A stretch of 64,000 nt of DNA from Heyndrickxia sporothermodurans (GTDB lineage: Bacteria > Bacillota > Bacilli > Bacillales > Bacillaceae_C), in NCBI GenBank assembly GCA_016756695.1, contig CP066701.1, positions 1,702,001 to 1,766,000 of the forward strand, written 5' to 3'. The notes under the pieces are model-generated. The model was not told the origin of the DNA. It searched no databases and saw only the letters and a list, made by a program, of their open reading frames with translations. Within the stretch, counting starts at the first letter, position 1. The number at the start of each line of letters is the position of its first letter. This document shows, in pieces, positions 25,923 through 34,999 of the stretch. A program made the translations under genes and the position numbers.

Positions 25923-25990
25923 GTCTATTGTAAAATTCTATTTAATAATAGGGAATGTAAATCTTGTATCAAACATTATTTAAAATGAAA

Positions 25991-26027
25991 GGAAAGCAAC
26001 AAAGTTTTAACTGCTTTGTTGCTTTCC
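25991..26027 (+). terminator. Perfect 14-bp hairpin after the SDR-like gene
   Basis: GGAAAGCAACAAAG pairs fully with CTTTGTTGCTTTCC across a 9-nt loop. Only a short T-poor tail follows, so termination or mRNA 3'-end protection are both possible. Confidence 0.6.
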
Positions 26028-26096
26028 CTATTAGGCGTCAGGAATCAATCTAAAAAAATGTAATTCAATTATTTTTTAGGGAACACCCCAAATCAA

Positions 26097-26555
26097 TTAC
26101 AACGGTTTTAAAGGTACACATATATCACAATAATCGTTGTAAATCATATTACCGATGTATCTTTCGAAAATCGGTTTGTTGTCAATTTGATATCCACTAT
26201 TGTGAATGGCTGGGAAAATTTCAGTCCATGCTTTTCGAATGTCCTCTGCTGTATGTTTGACTTTGTAAATAAGATATTTTCCACCCGTAAATTCACTTTC
26301 GCAAATTGGATCATCAATTTTTTCATCTTTTGAAATGACCATACAAGCATCAAACCGGCAGTTTTCGGGCAGTGTCGTTTCCGGATTATCTTGCGGGATT
26401 CCGAACATTATTGTCGATTCAGTAAGCAAATTTTTCTCTGTTGCCCATTTTTTTAACTTATCCATTGCTTGAATGTTTGCAGGGCCATACGGACCTATTT
26501 GTCGAACATATGCAATGCGATACTTTGGAAGATTTTCGACTTTCATATTCATCAT
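26097..26555 (-). CDS. GyrI-like effector-binding domain protein
   Basis: 152 residues. Pattern ENLPKYRIAYVRQIGPYGPA, MFGIPQDNPETTLPENCRFD and a C-terminal YQIDNKPIFERYIGNMIYND is the GyrI-like/SbmC small-molecule binding fold (BacRF1-type). It stands without a DNA-binding domain. Such proteins may sequester or hydrolyse cationic or amphipathic compounds. Downstream hairpins are absent on this strand. Confidence 0.85.
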   Translation of the reverse strand: MMNMKVENLPKYRIAYVRQIGPYGPANIQAMDKLKKWATEKNLLTESTIMFGIPQDNPETTLPENCRFDACMVISKDEKIDDPICESEFTGGKYLIYKVKHTAEDIRKAWTEIFPAIHNSGYQIDNKPIFERYIGNMIYNDYCDICVPLKPL

Positions 26556-26794
26556 TTCTACTTCCCTTCTAGATTAATGTTTGATACATTTCGAATGCTA
26601 TCATGATATAAAAATATAATCACCAAGTATTTTTAAAATTCAAAAAATAATTTGTGCAAATGGGTTGAATAATCATTTGAAATCGTCTAAAACTTATAAA
26701 GGTTCATGTCTGAAAATCAGTTAACACGGTAAAACTGATAAGTATTATCGAATGTTATTTCAAATTAAGAGAGCATATGACAAAGGAGATACTT

Positions 26795-27244
26795 ATGGCT
26801 AAAAGGAACGTATCTATTAATTATTCGGCTCGTAACCTATGGGCGGGATTTCTTTTCGGTCTTGGCATTGCCGCCTTTTTTGATGAAACTGTCTTTCATC
26901 AATTACTTCATTGGCACCATTTTTATGATAAATCCACGACCAATATTGGTCTTGTATCAGACGGGCTATTTCATGCTTTTAGTTGGTTTGCCACAATTGG
27001 GGGATTATTTCTATTTGCCGATCTTCGAAGACGGAACACATTGAATTGGAAAAGATGGGGAGGCGGGGTTTTCCTCGGTGTAGGTGGATTTCAACTATAC
27101 GATGGTATAATCCAGCACAAGCTCATGCGCATTCACCAAATTCGCTACGTTGATAATCTGCCTGTTTATGACTTAATTTGGAATATCGTTGCTATTATTA
27201 TAATAATAGTCGGTATCTTTCTCATTGTCCGGTCAAAGAAGTAA
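26795..27244 (+). CDS. DUF2243 membrane protein
   Basis: 149 residues from ATG 26795, which follows AAAGGAG. Four hydrophobic segments with conserved His residues in the first half (FFDETVFHQLLHWHHFYDKS) and LYDGIIQHKLMRIHQIR. Matches DUF2243, often next to CtaG homologues, as here (25 bp to the next gene). A role in heme or copper handling for terminal oxidase is plausible from context, not shown. Confidence 0.85.
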   Translation: MAKRNVSINYSARNLWAGFLFGLGIAAFFDETVFHQLLHWHHFYDKSTTNIGLVSDGLFHAFSWFATIGGLFLFADLRRRNTLNWKRWGGGVFLGVGGFQLYDGIIQHKLMRIHQIRYVDNLPVYDLIWNIVAIIIIIVGIFLIVRSKK

Positions 27245-27269
27245 AATCAGCTAAGAAAGGGTATTTTGA

Positions 27270-28061
27270 ATGCACAACATTAATTATCATGGTGATGAGT
27301 TCGTGCCCGAGGTTCTTTTGGCATTACCGTTTATAGTAGTATTTATTTTATATATCTTCGCAGTAGTGGTCTCTAATCGACGTCATAAAAAATGGTCTTT
27401 ATACCGTACAACCTCTTGGATTTTTGGAGTAATTTGCGTCTTGATTGCCGTTATTGGCCCCCTAGCAGACCGTTCCCACGTGGATTTCTCCGCCCATATG
27501 CTTGGTCATTTGCTTCTTGGAATGCTTGCTCCACTGTTTATGGTTTTAGCTGCACCTATGACTCTTATTTTGAGAACACTCAACGTCAGAACTGCCCGTA
27601 AGTTATCACGATTACTAAGAAGTCGATTGGTTAGTGTCTTTAACAATCCCATTATCACGTCTGTGCTCAATATTGGTGGATTATGGTTACTTTATACAAC
27701 TAACTTATATAACCTGATGCATGAGAACATTTTTGTCCATGTGTTCGTACATCTTCACGTTTTTATAGCCGGATACCTTTTTACAGCATCCCTGATTTAC
27801 ATCGACCCAACACCCCATCGGGTTCGCTTCGTTTACAGGGCAATTGTATTCATACTAGCCCTTGCAGGTCACGGCATATTGTCTAAGTATATCTATGCCC
27901 ATCCTCCAAACGGTGTACCTCAAAATCAAGCGGAAGCAGGCGGTATGCTTATGTATTATGGAGGCGATGTCATTGACGCAATAATAATCTTTATCTTTTG
28001 CTTTCATTGGTATCGTGCTATTCGTCCAAAAGCATCATTTTCAAGAATTACAGGGATTTGA
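27270..28061 (+). CDS. CtaG-like cytochrome c oxidase assembly protein (caa3 type)
   Basis: 263 residues with about seven membrane segments. Conserved HMLGHLLLGMLAPLFMVLAA, VHVFVHLHVFIAGYLF and IDPTPHRVRF motifs with clustered His identify the caa3_CtaG family. These proteins support formation of active caa3 oxidase at the membrane. It follows the DUF2243 gene and a tiny ORF at 28134. Confidence 0.9.
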   Translation: MHNINYHGDEFVPEVLLALPFIVVFILYIFAVVVSNRRHKKWSLYRTTSWIFGVICVLIAVIGPLADRSHVDFSAHMLGHLLLGMLAPLFMVLAAPMTLILRTLNVRTARKLSRLLRSRLVSVFNNPIITSVLNIGGLWLLYTTNLYNLMHENIFVHVFVHLHVFIAGYLFTASLIYIDPTPHRVRFVYRAIVFILALAGHGILSKYIYAHPPNGVPQNQAEAGGMLMYYGGDVIDAIIIFIFCFHWYRAIRPKASFSRITGI

Positions 28062-28133
28062 AGGATTTAATATTATTTGAGAAATTGCTTTAAACATTAT
28101 CGAAGGAAATCCGTAAATGGGGTGATTAAAATA

Positions 28134-28208
28134 ATGAGGAGAATAATCACCATTGCAGTTACATTTCTTTTTATACTTCATTGGTTTATACCATCATTAC
28201 CTTGGTAG
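28134..28208 (+). CDS. Putative 24-residue membrane peptide
   Basis: ATG 28134 follows GGGGTGATTAAAATA at a good distance and encodes RRIITIAVTFLFILHWFIPS within 24 residues, a single hydrophobic helix with a positive N terminus. It lies 72 bp after ctaG and may be co-transcribed. No family is recognised; very short, so tentative. Confidence 0.4.
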   Translation: MRRIITIAVTFLFILHWFIPSLPW

Positions 28209-28730
28209 CAGTAATAATTCATTACATAAGTTAATTTTAGAATTATCTGTTGCACGTATAATAATTGTAAAAATAAACGGAATCAAAGGGAGGATGACAT
28301 CATAGATAGACTTTATAAAAATTCATCAAAAATAGTAATTGATCTTCCAATCTACCATTCCGGTTATCGATTTTTGTCGAAGGTTGATGCTTGACAATGA
28401 CTATTAATCCGTGGAAAAATTTATTTAAGAATATTTTCCTTGCATCTATTTTATCCTCATTGAATCAACTTCAAAAGTATGGCAATCTAAGAAATTAGTA
28501 AACCCTACCTCTTTTGCGTCTTCAAGACATTCTTCATTAAAATCCTTTGCATTCTGAGTTAATCACCACAGGAGTCCTACTATGTTTTACAATCATTACC
28601 CAATATGGGAGTTGATAAGCTAGTAAACAATTAATTATCTCGTTAAGTTGTATAAACTTTTTTGTTCAACCGCTTATTGCTTATAGGATTGGTAGATATA
28701 ATTATTTCAAGTTTAAAGGAGGAGCTATTA
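28209..28730. other. Intergenic region with possible decayed coding fragments
   Basis: Plus frame from about 28304 (DRLYKNSSKIVIDLPIYHSG, no ATG, GGGAGG upstream of an ATA codon) and minus frame within 28448-28560 (NAKDFNEECLEDAKEVGFTN) look coding-like but lack starts and are short. They may be gene remnants. No RNA structure stood out. Confidence 0.35.
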
Positions 28731-29063
28731 ATGGGGCACGATATTAGCGGATACAATAAATCAGGAGAAGAAATTTGTTATATTCGTTTTGGTAAGTTGA
28801 ATCCAACAGCCACCGTATTTTACAATCTTTTTGATGCTAGAGACTTTCATGCAGGTGTAAGTGGAACAGGGGCAAGTGAAACTTACACATTGGCACATGT
28901 TGAAAAGACGTTGGCAAACTACAAGGAATTCTATGGTAATGATTTCGTGGAGTTAAAGGATGATGACTTTTTAATAAGGGAACGTAAAGAAATACTCAAA
29001 TTTATAAATAATTGCTTAGAAACCGCTAAAAAAGAGGGAAGTGTTAAAGTATTCTTTGGTTAA
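28731..29063 (+). CDS. Conserved-looking hypothetical protein
   Basis: 110 residues; GGAGGAG lies 7 nt before ATG 28731. Sequence begins GHDISGYNKSGEEICYIRFG and contains FYNLFDARDFHAGVSGTGAS; soluble, mixed alpha/beta, acidic. Similar small Bacillus proteins are known only as hypothetical. The upstream in-frame starts to 28662 lack a ribosome binding site. Confidence 0.7.
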   Translation: MGHDISGYNKSGEEICYIRFGKLNPTATVFYNLFDARDFHAGVSGTGASETYTLAHVEKTLANYKEFYGNDFVELKDDDFLIRERKEILKFINNCLETAKKEGSVKVFFG

Positions 29064-29069
29064 TTAAGT

Positions 29070-29243
29070 CTAAATCCTATGAGAAATAATATAGGAGTCT
29101 GCAGGGTGTGATGATGTTAGTATAGTTTCAATATATTTAAGACTTAACTTGCTTATCTCTCTCCTAAACATTAGAATTCCAATTCCTACTACTAAATCGA
29201 GGGAAATAAATATTCCAACAATAATACAAAACACAATGTTCAA
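29070..29243 (-). CDS. Possible small one-helix membrane protein
   Basis: TTG 29243 follows GGGAGTG and opens 57 codons with one long hydrophobic helix (NIVFCIIVGIFISLDLVVGI). No family recognised, no promoter evident. Could be a chance frame. Confidence 0.3.
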   Translation of the reverse strand: MNIVFCIIVGIFISLDLVVGIGILMFRREISKLSLKYIETILTSSHPADSYIISHRI

Positions 29244-29401
29244 TATAACACTCCCTAAATAAATCTCCATTTTTCAAATTACAATCCATTTTGTTTGGTG
29301 AAAACTGAATTTTATTTTAAATTACTGTAAAAAAGCAATATATGTCAAAAAGACTCTTCCCTTTTTTGCTATCTTTTTTACAAGGAGGTTCAAAGAAAAG
29401 A

Positions 29402-30283
29402 ATGAGTTATAATCCAATCATACAAAAAACGATTGAGCATATAGAGAAAAACTTACACGAAGCACTTTCGTTAGAAAGCATTGCTCAATTTGCTGGATTT
29501 TCTAAGTATCACTTTCATCGTATTTTTCAAAAGGAGATTGGTGTAACAGCATCTGAATATATTCGGTACCGTAGAATTGCTAATTCTGCAAATATGCTGC
29601 TTTATTCGGGAGAAAAAATAATAGATATCGCGGTCTATTATCGCTTTGAGTCACAAGAATCATTTACTCGTTCCTTTAAGAAGTATTATCAATTACCACC
29701 AGGAAAATATAGAAAATTTATGAGTAAATTAACCTTACAAAGGGAGGAAGTTGTTTTGAAAAATGAACAGTTAGTAAAAGGATGGCAATTAAGCGGGAGT
29801 CACCCATTTAATTACGAGATGGGAATTGATCATGAAATCTTTCATAAAGGGAACGCATCTGGATTTTTAAAATCGGTTTCTGTACAATCCCAAGGGGAGT
29901 TTGCAACGATGATGCAACAATTTAAGGCAGAGAAACATCTTGGTAAAAGAGTAAAGTTATCCGGGTTTATAAAATCTAAAGATGTTGATGGGTTCTGTGG
30001 TTTTTGGATGCGTATAGATGATGCTCTTGGGGATGTGTTGCAATTCGATAATATGGGTAACCGTCCAATAGTAGGAGATACTGAATGGAATCATTATCAC
30101 ATTGTTTTAGATGTACCTGAAAATAGTACAGTGATTGCTTTTGGTGTTTTGCTTTCTGGAAACGGACATGTATGGATTGATGAACTTAAATTTGAAGAAG
30201 TTGATAATGGTACACCAACAACTAATATCGATTTTACTGGTGACCTCTTAGATGAGCCTACTAATTTGTCTTTTGAGGAGTAG
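29402..30283 (+). CDS. AraC-family regulator with N-terminal DNA-binding domain
   Basis: 293 residues from ATG 29402, after CAAGGAGG. Two HTH motifs occupy residues 1-105 (LSLESIAQFAGFSKYHFHRI, IIDIAVYYRFESQESFTRSF, PPGKYRKF). The C-terminal half (GFCGFWMRIDDALGDVLQFD, VWIDELKFEEV) is a beta-sandwich, carbohydrate-binding-like domain common in Bacillus AraC proteins of unknown ligand. It stands alone. Confidence 0.85.
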   Translation: MSYNPIIQKTIEHIEKNLHEALSLESIAQFAGFSKYHFHRIFQKEIGVTASEYIRYRRIANSANMLLYSGEKIIDIAVYYRFESQESFTRSFKKYYQLPPGKYRKFMSKLTLQREEVVLKNEQLVKGWQLSGSHPFNYEMGIDHEIFHKGNASGFLKSVSVQSQGEFATMMQQFKAEKHLGKRVKLSGFIKSKDVDGFCGFWMRIDDALGDVLQFDNMGNRPIVGDTEWNHYHIVLDVPENSTVIAFGVLLSGNGHVWIDELKFEEVDNGTPTTNIDFTGDLLDEPTNLSFEE

Positions 30284-30373
30284 GGATAGATAATTGCGAA
30301 ATTTTTTAAAGTTATTTAGTGATAATTCTGACAGACTAGTGGCGTTTATGGTATGTTAAAAAAAGGAGTGATA

Positions 30374-30595
30374 ATGATGGAGGGATTTGTATTTAATTTT
30401 AAAAATAAACGAGTTCGAGTGTGGTTCTTAACGGTTTTACCGGCTATTATTCTTGCAATACTTTTGTATACTTTATTACCAATAAAATACAATGTTATCC
30501 CAATGCTGTTTCTTATAGCTGCAGTAATGATTTATTATAGTTGGGTTTTTATCGATAAAAAGAAACAGAGGAAAGATGATACTTTTCTCAACTAA
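30374..30595 (+). CDS. Small two-helix membrane protein, paralogue 1
   Basis: 73-74 residues: MMEGFVFNFKNKRVRVW, two transmembrane helices, and a Lys-rich tail DKKKQRKDD. GGAG precedes ATG 30374. About 65 percent identical to the product at 32188-32409, and the 50 bp upstream are also conserved between the copies. Function unknown. Confidence 0.75.
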   Translation: MMEGFVFNFKNKRVRVWFLTVLPAIILAILLYTLLPIKYNVIPMLFLIAAVMIYYSWVFIDKKKQRKDDTFLN

Positions 30596-30620
30596 CTGGT
30601 GAACTTAATACATTTAAAAG

Positions 30621-30660
30621 AAAACGTCATTTTGAACTCTTTTTTCATAATGACGTTTTT
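30621..30660. terminator. Terminator between paralogue 1 and the LapA-like gene
   Basis: AAAACGTCATT/AATGACGTTTT with T-rich ends on both strands. Confidence 0.75.
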
Positions 30661-30730
30661 AATGTTGTTAAAAAAATGCATTAACATCCAGAATAACGAA
30701 CTTTCACTGATGCAGTACTATCGTATATCT

Positions 30731-30982
30731 TTACGAATTATCATCCACATTATTATTTTCTGCCCTTTTTAATGCCTTTTGAAGCTGATAAATTTTCATC
30801 ATACCAATTAATCCAGCTAATAGTGCTCCCAATAGAACCGATCCAATAATAACAAGAATTAATGGCCAATCGGCTTTTCCAAATAAATAATTAACTGTTA
30901 CAGGTTCAACATTGATTACCGAAAAAATTGCAATAACTAAGACGACAATTAATGCTAATAGTAAGTTCCATTGCTTTTTCAT
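30731..30982 (-). CDS. LapA-domain (DUF1049) membrane protein
   Basis: 83 residues from ATG 30982, preceded by GAGGTGG. Two transmembrane helices (LLLALIVVLVIAIFSVINVE, LILVIIGSVLLGALLAGLIG) with the family signature NVEPVTVNYLFGKADWPLIL between them and a charged C-terminal helix. LapA-like proteins are linked to envelope assembly in other bacteria; the role in Bacilli is unclear. Confidence 0.85.
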   Translation of the reverse strand: MKKQWNLLLALIVVLVIAIFSVINVEPVTVNYLFGKADWPLILVIIGSVLLGALLAGLIGMMKIYQLQKALKRAENNNVDDNS

Positions 30983-31216
30983 AAGCCACCTCATTACTAT
31001 TTTTTTTAATACTATCAGAATATATTCTAAAATCATAGCTTTTAGGACATACTCTTATCCATTGTAAAAAAGCATGCCTTTTGAATTTCCCCTCTTTGCA
31101 AAGAACATATTTTCCATCAGAATATTCGACTTTCGTAGAGAATAAAGCATGGGAAAAATACTTAGAATACATATATGGTAAAATTAAAAGATAAATTGAT
31201 TGAATAGAGGTTCGGT

Positions 31217-32089
31217 ATGAGCAATGTGAAAAAGTACAAATCAAAAAGGTTAAAGACAATTTTACGTGGATTGATCATTATAATTGGGGGATTTATAGCG
31301 GCATATGGTCTAGAAACTGTCTTAATCCCCAATAATGTATCTGATGGTGGGGTAACGGGGCTTAGTATCGTTGCATCGAAACTATTTGGATTACCATTAG
31401 GCGTTTTAATTGCGATTATTAACATCCCTTTTATTTGGTTAGGGTATCAACAAATTGGTAAAAGCTTTGCAGTTTTTTCGGTTATAGGAATCGTTTCATT
31501 ATCTATTGGTACAAGCCTTATGCATCATATCCCAGCGATTATTGAGGGGGATACCTTGCTAGTTACCGTCGTTGGTGGTATTATCCTCGGTTTGGGAATG
31601 GGGCTAGCTTTGCGTAATGGCGGTGCATTAGATGGAATTGATATGCTAGCCGTACTACTTTCCCGGAAATTACCGTTTGGAACAAGTGATTTAATTCTTT
31701 TCTTAAACTTGTTTGTATTTATTTTTGTTACAACTATATTCGGTCTTCAAGGGGCAATTCTTTCGGCAATTGCTTACTTTATTGCTTCGAAGGTGATTCA
31801 TATCGTTGAGGTAGGTTTAAGCGGCTCTAAAACCTTTAAAATTATCACCACTCAACCTGAATTAATGGTAGAGACTATACGTGATCGCTTGGGCAGAAGC
31901 GCAACGTATAATGAAGTTTACGGTGGCTATACAAGAGAAAAATTTAAAGAAATCACTTGTGTCATTAACCGCTTAGAAGAAAGTAAAATAAAAGAAATCA
32001 TTCATGAAATTGACGAAACCGCTTTTGTTACAGTATATGACGTTGCAGAAGTTAAGGGTGGTAATTTCAGAAAGAATAATATTCATTAG
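31217..32089 (+). CDS. YitT family membrane protein (DUF161/DUF2179)
   Basis: 290 residues: five to six membrane helices (LIIIIGGFIAAYGLETVLIP with the conserved GGVTGLSI next), then a cytosolic DUF2179 domain (SGSKTFKIITTQPELMVETI, TCVINRLEESKIKEII). Typical full length for YitT-type proteins, which are widespread in spore formers; transport substrate is unknown. Confidence 0.9.
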   Translation: MSNVKKYKSKRLKTILRGLIIIIGGFIAAYGLETVLIPNNVSDGGVTGLSIVASKLFGLPLGVLIAIINIPFIWLGYQQIGKSFAVFSVIGIVSLSIGTSLMHHIPAIIEGDTLLVTVVGGIILGLGMGLALRNGGALDGIDMLAVLLSRKLPFGTSDLILFLNLFVFIFVTTIFGLQGAILSAIAYFIASKVIHIVEVGLSGSKTFKIITTQPELMVETIRDRLGRSATYNEVYGGYTREKFKEITCVINRLEESKIKEIIHEIDETAFVTVYDVAEVKGGNFRKNNIH

Positions 32090-32187
32090 ATAAAACTAAG
32101 TAAATTTGAAACCTCAGTTAGCTGTGTAAAGTGACAATTCTGACAAATGTGTTGCGTTTATGGTATGTTATACAAGAGGGAGTGATA

Positions 32188-32409
32188 ATGATGGACAGTT
32201 TCGAATTCAATTTTAAAAATAAACGAATACAAATGTGGCTAAAAACGGTCCTTCCAGCCATTATACTTGCGATATTTTTGTATACTTTTATACCAACAAA
32301 GTTGAATTATATCCCAACGTTGGTTCTTGTAACGGCAGTAATTATTTATTATGGTTGGGCTTTCAACGATAAAAAGAAACAGAAGAAAGATAACGCTTTG
32401 CTCAACTAA
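32188..32409 (+). CDS. Small two-helix membrane protein, paralogue 2
   Basis: 73-74 residues, MMDSFEFNFKNKRIQMW, two hydrophobic helices and tail DKKKQKKDN; close paralogue of 30374-30595. GGGAG precedes ATG 32188. Upstream sequence shared with paralogue 1 includes ATTCTGACA and GCGTTTATGGTATGTTA. The YitT and LapA-like genes lie between the two. Confidence 0.75.
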   Translation: MMDSFEFNFKNKRIQMWLKTVLPAIILAIFLYTFIPTKLNYIPTLVLVTAVIIYYGWAFNDKKKQKKDNALLN

Positions 32410-32488
32410 CTAGAGTTAGTTACAAAAAGCCTTTAAAAATATATATCATGATATGGCTATCAAGTAATAACTTAATACACTTTAAAAT

Positions 32489-32515
32489 AAAAATGACACA
32501 ACTGTGTCATTTTTT
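32489..32515 (+). terminator. Terminator after paralogue 2
   Basis: AAAATGACACA/TGTGTCATTTT with a 2-4 nt loop and T run. Confidence 0.8.
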
Positions 32516-32607
32516 AATACTTTTTTATGATGCGTGTTGACTAAAGTGCTTTTTCTTAAACCATAATGCGACGTTTACAATTGAAAAATAATGAGGGTGT
32601 GCAATTT

Positions 32608-32901
32608 ATGAAGGTTATTTTAGAGCTAATTAGAATTATCCTGATATTTGGATTTTTGGGTGGTGTTTTTAGTTCTGTTTTAAACTATACATACAAATCA
32701 TTAGGTGTAAACTGCTATGAATGGACAGGATTTTTAGCCGTTTTAATCTTATTGTTTGTCATGTATAGAAACAAATCGCAGTTTAATGGGTGGTACAATG
32801 GAAAAGGAAAAGAAAAACTATCTCGAAAAGTCACTAAATCTCTACTATCTTTCTCCGTATTCTTATTAATATTGCCTCCTTTTTTAAGTTATCTTTGGTG
32901 A
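32608..32901 (+). CDS. Hypothetical membrane protein
   Basis: 97 residues from ATG 32608, preceded by GAGGGTG. Three hydrophobic stretches (ILELIRIILIFGFLGGVFSS, FLAVLILLFVM, LSFSVFLLILPPFLSYLW) around a basic loop. No family recognised. Confidence 0.6.
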   Translation: MKVILELIRIILIFGFLGGVFSSVLNYTYKSLGVNCYEWTGFLAVLILLFVMYRNKSQFNGWYNGKGKEKLSRKVTKSLLSFSVFLLILPPFLSYLW

Positions 32902-32993
32902 GGAAAAAACATTCTATTTTTAAAAATTGAAAATTAAAGACTGATGGGACAACAGATTAGGTCCTTTGTCCGATTCTTGTACTGAAAAATCCC

Positions 32994-33356
32994 TTAAAAA
33001 ACCTCACCTATTTTTAGCCCAATAAATGCAAGCAATATTCCGACTGTATAACCGATGCTTAAATACAAAACCATCACATTCCAATTTTTCTTTTCATAAA
33101 GTTGGACATTTTCTAATTTAAAGGTAGAAAAAGTGGTAAACGCCCCCGTGAATCCCGTCCCTAATAGTAATTGCCAGGACTTTTCTAAATTTGCTCCGAT
33201 AATTAGACCGAGGAGAAACGAACCGATTAGATTCACAAAAAGGGTAGCTATTGGAAAAGTAGATGGGTATTTGCTCTTTATCCAGTTACTCATTCCGAAG
33301 CGGAAAATTGCGCCAAAAAATCCCCCGATTGCTACTAATGTAATATGTGCAATCAT
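32994..33356 (-). CDS. crcB2: Fluoride channel CrcB/FluC, second subunit
   Basis: 120 residues, four membrane helices. Family motifs: [29 protein letters not shown] and [15 protein letters not shown] (the Phe-box and Thr/Ser track). Its ATG overlaps the stop of the upstream crcB, so the two are coupled. FluC proteins are dual-topology dimers; paired genes in Bacilli are believed to form opposite-topology heterodimers. Confidence 0.93.
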   Translation of the reverse strand: MIAHITLVAIGGFFGAIFRFGMSNWIKSKYPSTFPIATLFVNLIGSFLLGLIIGANLEKSWQLLLGTGFTGAFTTFSTFKLENVQLYEKKNWNVMVLYLSIGYTVGILLAFIGLKIGEVF

Positions 33357-33742
33357 TTAGAGATCACCTCGTTTTTGGAAGTTCCTAAATTAAAACCACA
33401 CCAGGAGAATAATAGCCCACCCCAAAGACTTAAGAGTACATAACCGATTGCAATAGCCCATTTCGCGTTCATTACTAGTTGAACGGTTTCCACACTAAAG
33501 GTAGAAAAAGTCGTAAAGGAGCCAATCAATCCGGTTCCTATTGCAGTAATCATATAAGGATGGAGAAATTTGAGCCGTGGTACAAAGGTTGTTACCCATC
33601 CTAAAATAAAACTTCCTACCATATTAGTTAAAAAGGTTGCTAACGGAAAGTCGTATAGCCACCAATGGTTAAAGTAAATTCCAACTAAATAACGTAAGGA
33701 TGCCCCGAGTATCCCGGCAATGCCAACGAATAAATACTGCAC
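33353..33742 (-). CDS. crcB1: Fluoride channel CrcB/FluC, first subunit
   Basis: 129 residues from GTG 33742, preceded by GAGGTG. Four helices with [28 protein letters not shown] and [15 protein letters not shown]. Exports fluoride passively out of the cell. Located directly behind the fluoride riboswitch, which would turn the operon on when fluoride is present. Confidence 0.94.
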   Translation of the reverse strand: MQYLFVGIAGILGASLRYLVGIYFNHWWLYDFPLATFLTNMVGSFILGWVTTFVPRLKFLHPYMITAIGTGLIGSFTTFSTFSVETVQLVMNAKWAIAIGYVLLSLWGGLLFSWCGFNLGTSKNEVISK

Positions 33743-33778
33743 GATTGTTCACCTCTAGTATATAGTTCCCTAACATAA

Positions 33779-33855
33779 AAAGACTCCTACCAGATAATTT
33801 TTCCGGTAGGAGTCATTAGCCTAGTAGCACGTCTGGCGAACTCCATCGCCCTTTA
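33779..33855 (-). promoter_or_regulatory. Fluoride riboswitch (crcB motif)
   Basis: On the minus strand GGGCGATGGAGTTCGCC begins the aptamer, followed by GCTAATGACTCCTACC, the highly conserved elements of the crcB motif. The 3' GACTCCTACC can pair either within the aptamer or with GGTAGGAGTC of the terminator (33780-33815), giving transcriptional control. It is positioned about 40 nt before crcB1. Confidence 0.93.
33780..33815 (-). terminator. Riboswitch-controlled terminator of the crcB operon
   Basis: GACTCCTACC/GGTAGGAGTC stem followed by TTTTTATG on the minus strand; overlaps the conserved 3' part of the aptamer. Confidence 0.9.
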
Positions 33856-33910
33856 AATTTATAGCGCTATTTTAGCATATAATTATAAATTTACCAATGG
33901 AATATTTATT

Positions 33911-34175
33911 ATGGGGGCCGCTTTTCCCTTTCCCGGTCCGATAGAAGTACGCCCGGCACAGCAATGGGACTGCTTCTCCTTTAACCGGTTCCATAGCAGT
34001 ACGCCCGGCACAGCAATGGTACCGCTTTTCCCTATCCCGGTCCGATAGAAGTACGACTAGCACAGCAATGGTACCGCTTCTCCTTTAACCGGTTCCATAG
34101 CAGTACGCCCGGCACAGCCATGGAACCGCTTTTCCCTATCCCGGCACCATTCCAGCATTGCTCTATCGGACCACT
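33911..34175 (+). repeat. Tandem repeat block of five ~52-bp units
   Basis: Units start at 33911, 33964, 34016, 34068 and 34120 (period 53, 52, 52, 52). Core is GGTACCGCTTYTCC, a CCGGTYCSATAG centre, and AGTACGCCCGGCACAGCA. Odd units carry CCCGGTCCGATAGAAG, even units ACCGGTTCCATAGCAG, so the higher-order period is about 104 bp. GC content is far above the surroundings. It remains open in minus frames but without a ribosome binding site. A related block lies at 50700-50830. Confidence 0.85.
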
Positions 34176-34250
34176 TGCAATGTCCATAAACAAAAACAAT
34201 TACTCCATTATTCGTACAAATAACGGAACTAGGGTCCAAACTCGCAACCA

Positions 34251-34721
34251 TTAGAATGGATAAATATAAAATGTTAACAAACCTACTAAGATACCTGTAA
34301 TGATTCCAAAGAAAACCTCAACTGGTTTATGTCCTAACAATTCTTTAAACTTCTTTTGGTACTGATACTTCGTAACATCATGATCTTTAATGATTTCAAT
34401 TAATTGATTGAAATCAGCTAATAATTTATTTAACACTTCAGCATGGAACCCGGCTTCCCTTCGAACACCAATCGCATCATGAATAACGATGGCGGAAACA
34501 ACGACGCAGATTGCAAACTCATTAGAATAAAAACCGGAAGTTAATCCGATGGCGGTGGTTAGGGAAATAACTGTAGCTGTATGTGAGCTGGGCATGCCAC
34601 CTGTACTTAAAAATAAACTCCATTTCAATTCCCGTGAGGTTAAAAAGTGAATGGGAATTTTGACAAATTGGGCAATTAACATACCTAAAAGAGCGGCTAA
34701 AATGGGATATGACAGAAACAT
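34251..34721 (-). CDS. Divergent PAP2 family protein (DUF212, YuiD-like)
   Basis: 156 residues. Membrane helices plus the pattern FLSTGGMPSSHTATVISLTT and IHDAIGVRREAGFHAEVLNK, which retains part of the acid-phosphatase PAP2 signature (SSH). Typical length of the YuiD family; enzymatic activity is not established. It ends next to the 52-bp repeat block. Confidence 0.88.
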   Translation of the reverse strand: MFLSYPILAALLGMLIAQFVKIPIHFLTSRELKWSLFLSTGGMPSSHTATVISLTTAIGLTSGFYSNEFAICVVVSAIVIHDAIGVRREAGFHAEVLNKLLADFNQLIEIIKDHDVTKYQYQKKFKELLGHKPVEVFFGIITGILVGLLTFYIYPF

Positions 34722-34999
34722 TTTGTCCTCCTATTCATTGGATAGGTAATAAAATCACATTATTTTCTTTTATAACATACTCTTATAGTTCCACAAAAAG
34801 TCGTATATTAAGCTACTTTTTTGATAATTAAGATTAGATTACGGATAGTGGATCAGCCTCATTGTCCCAACCTCAGTGCGAATTATCAAAAAAATCTGAT
34901 TGATATATTGCATTTTGCATACAAAGATAGTATGATAGATTTCACTAATATATTGCATATAGCATTTTAGCAAAATAATCATCTTAGGGGGAACATATT

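Noticed and set aside
33911-34175. CRISPR array
   Set aside because: Units are contiguous 52-bp repeats without unique spacers and there are no cas genes.
33872-34251. Minus-strand frames in the 52-bp repeats
   Set aside because: They are open only because the repeat unit lacks stops in that frame; no start signals.
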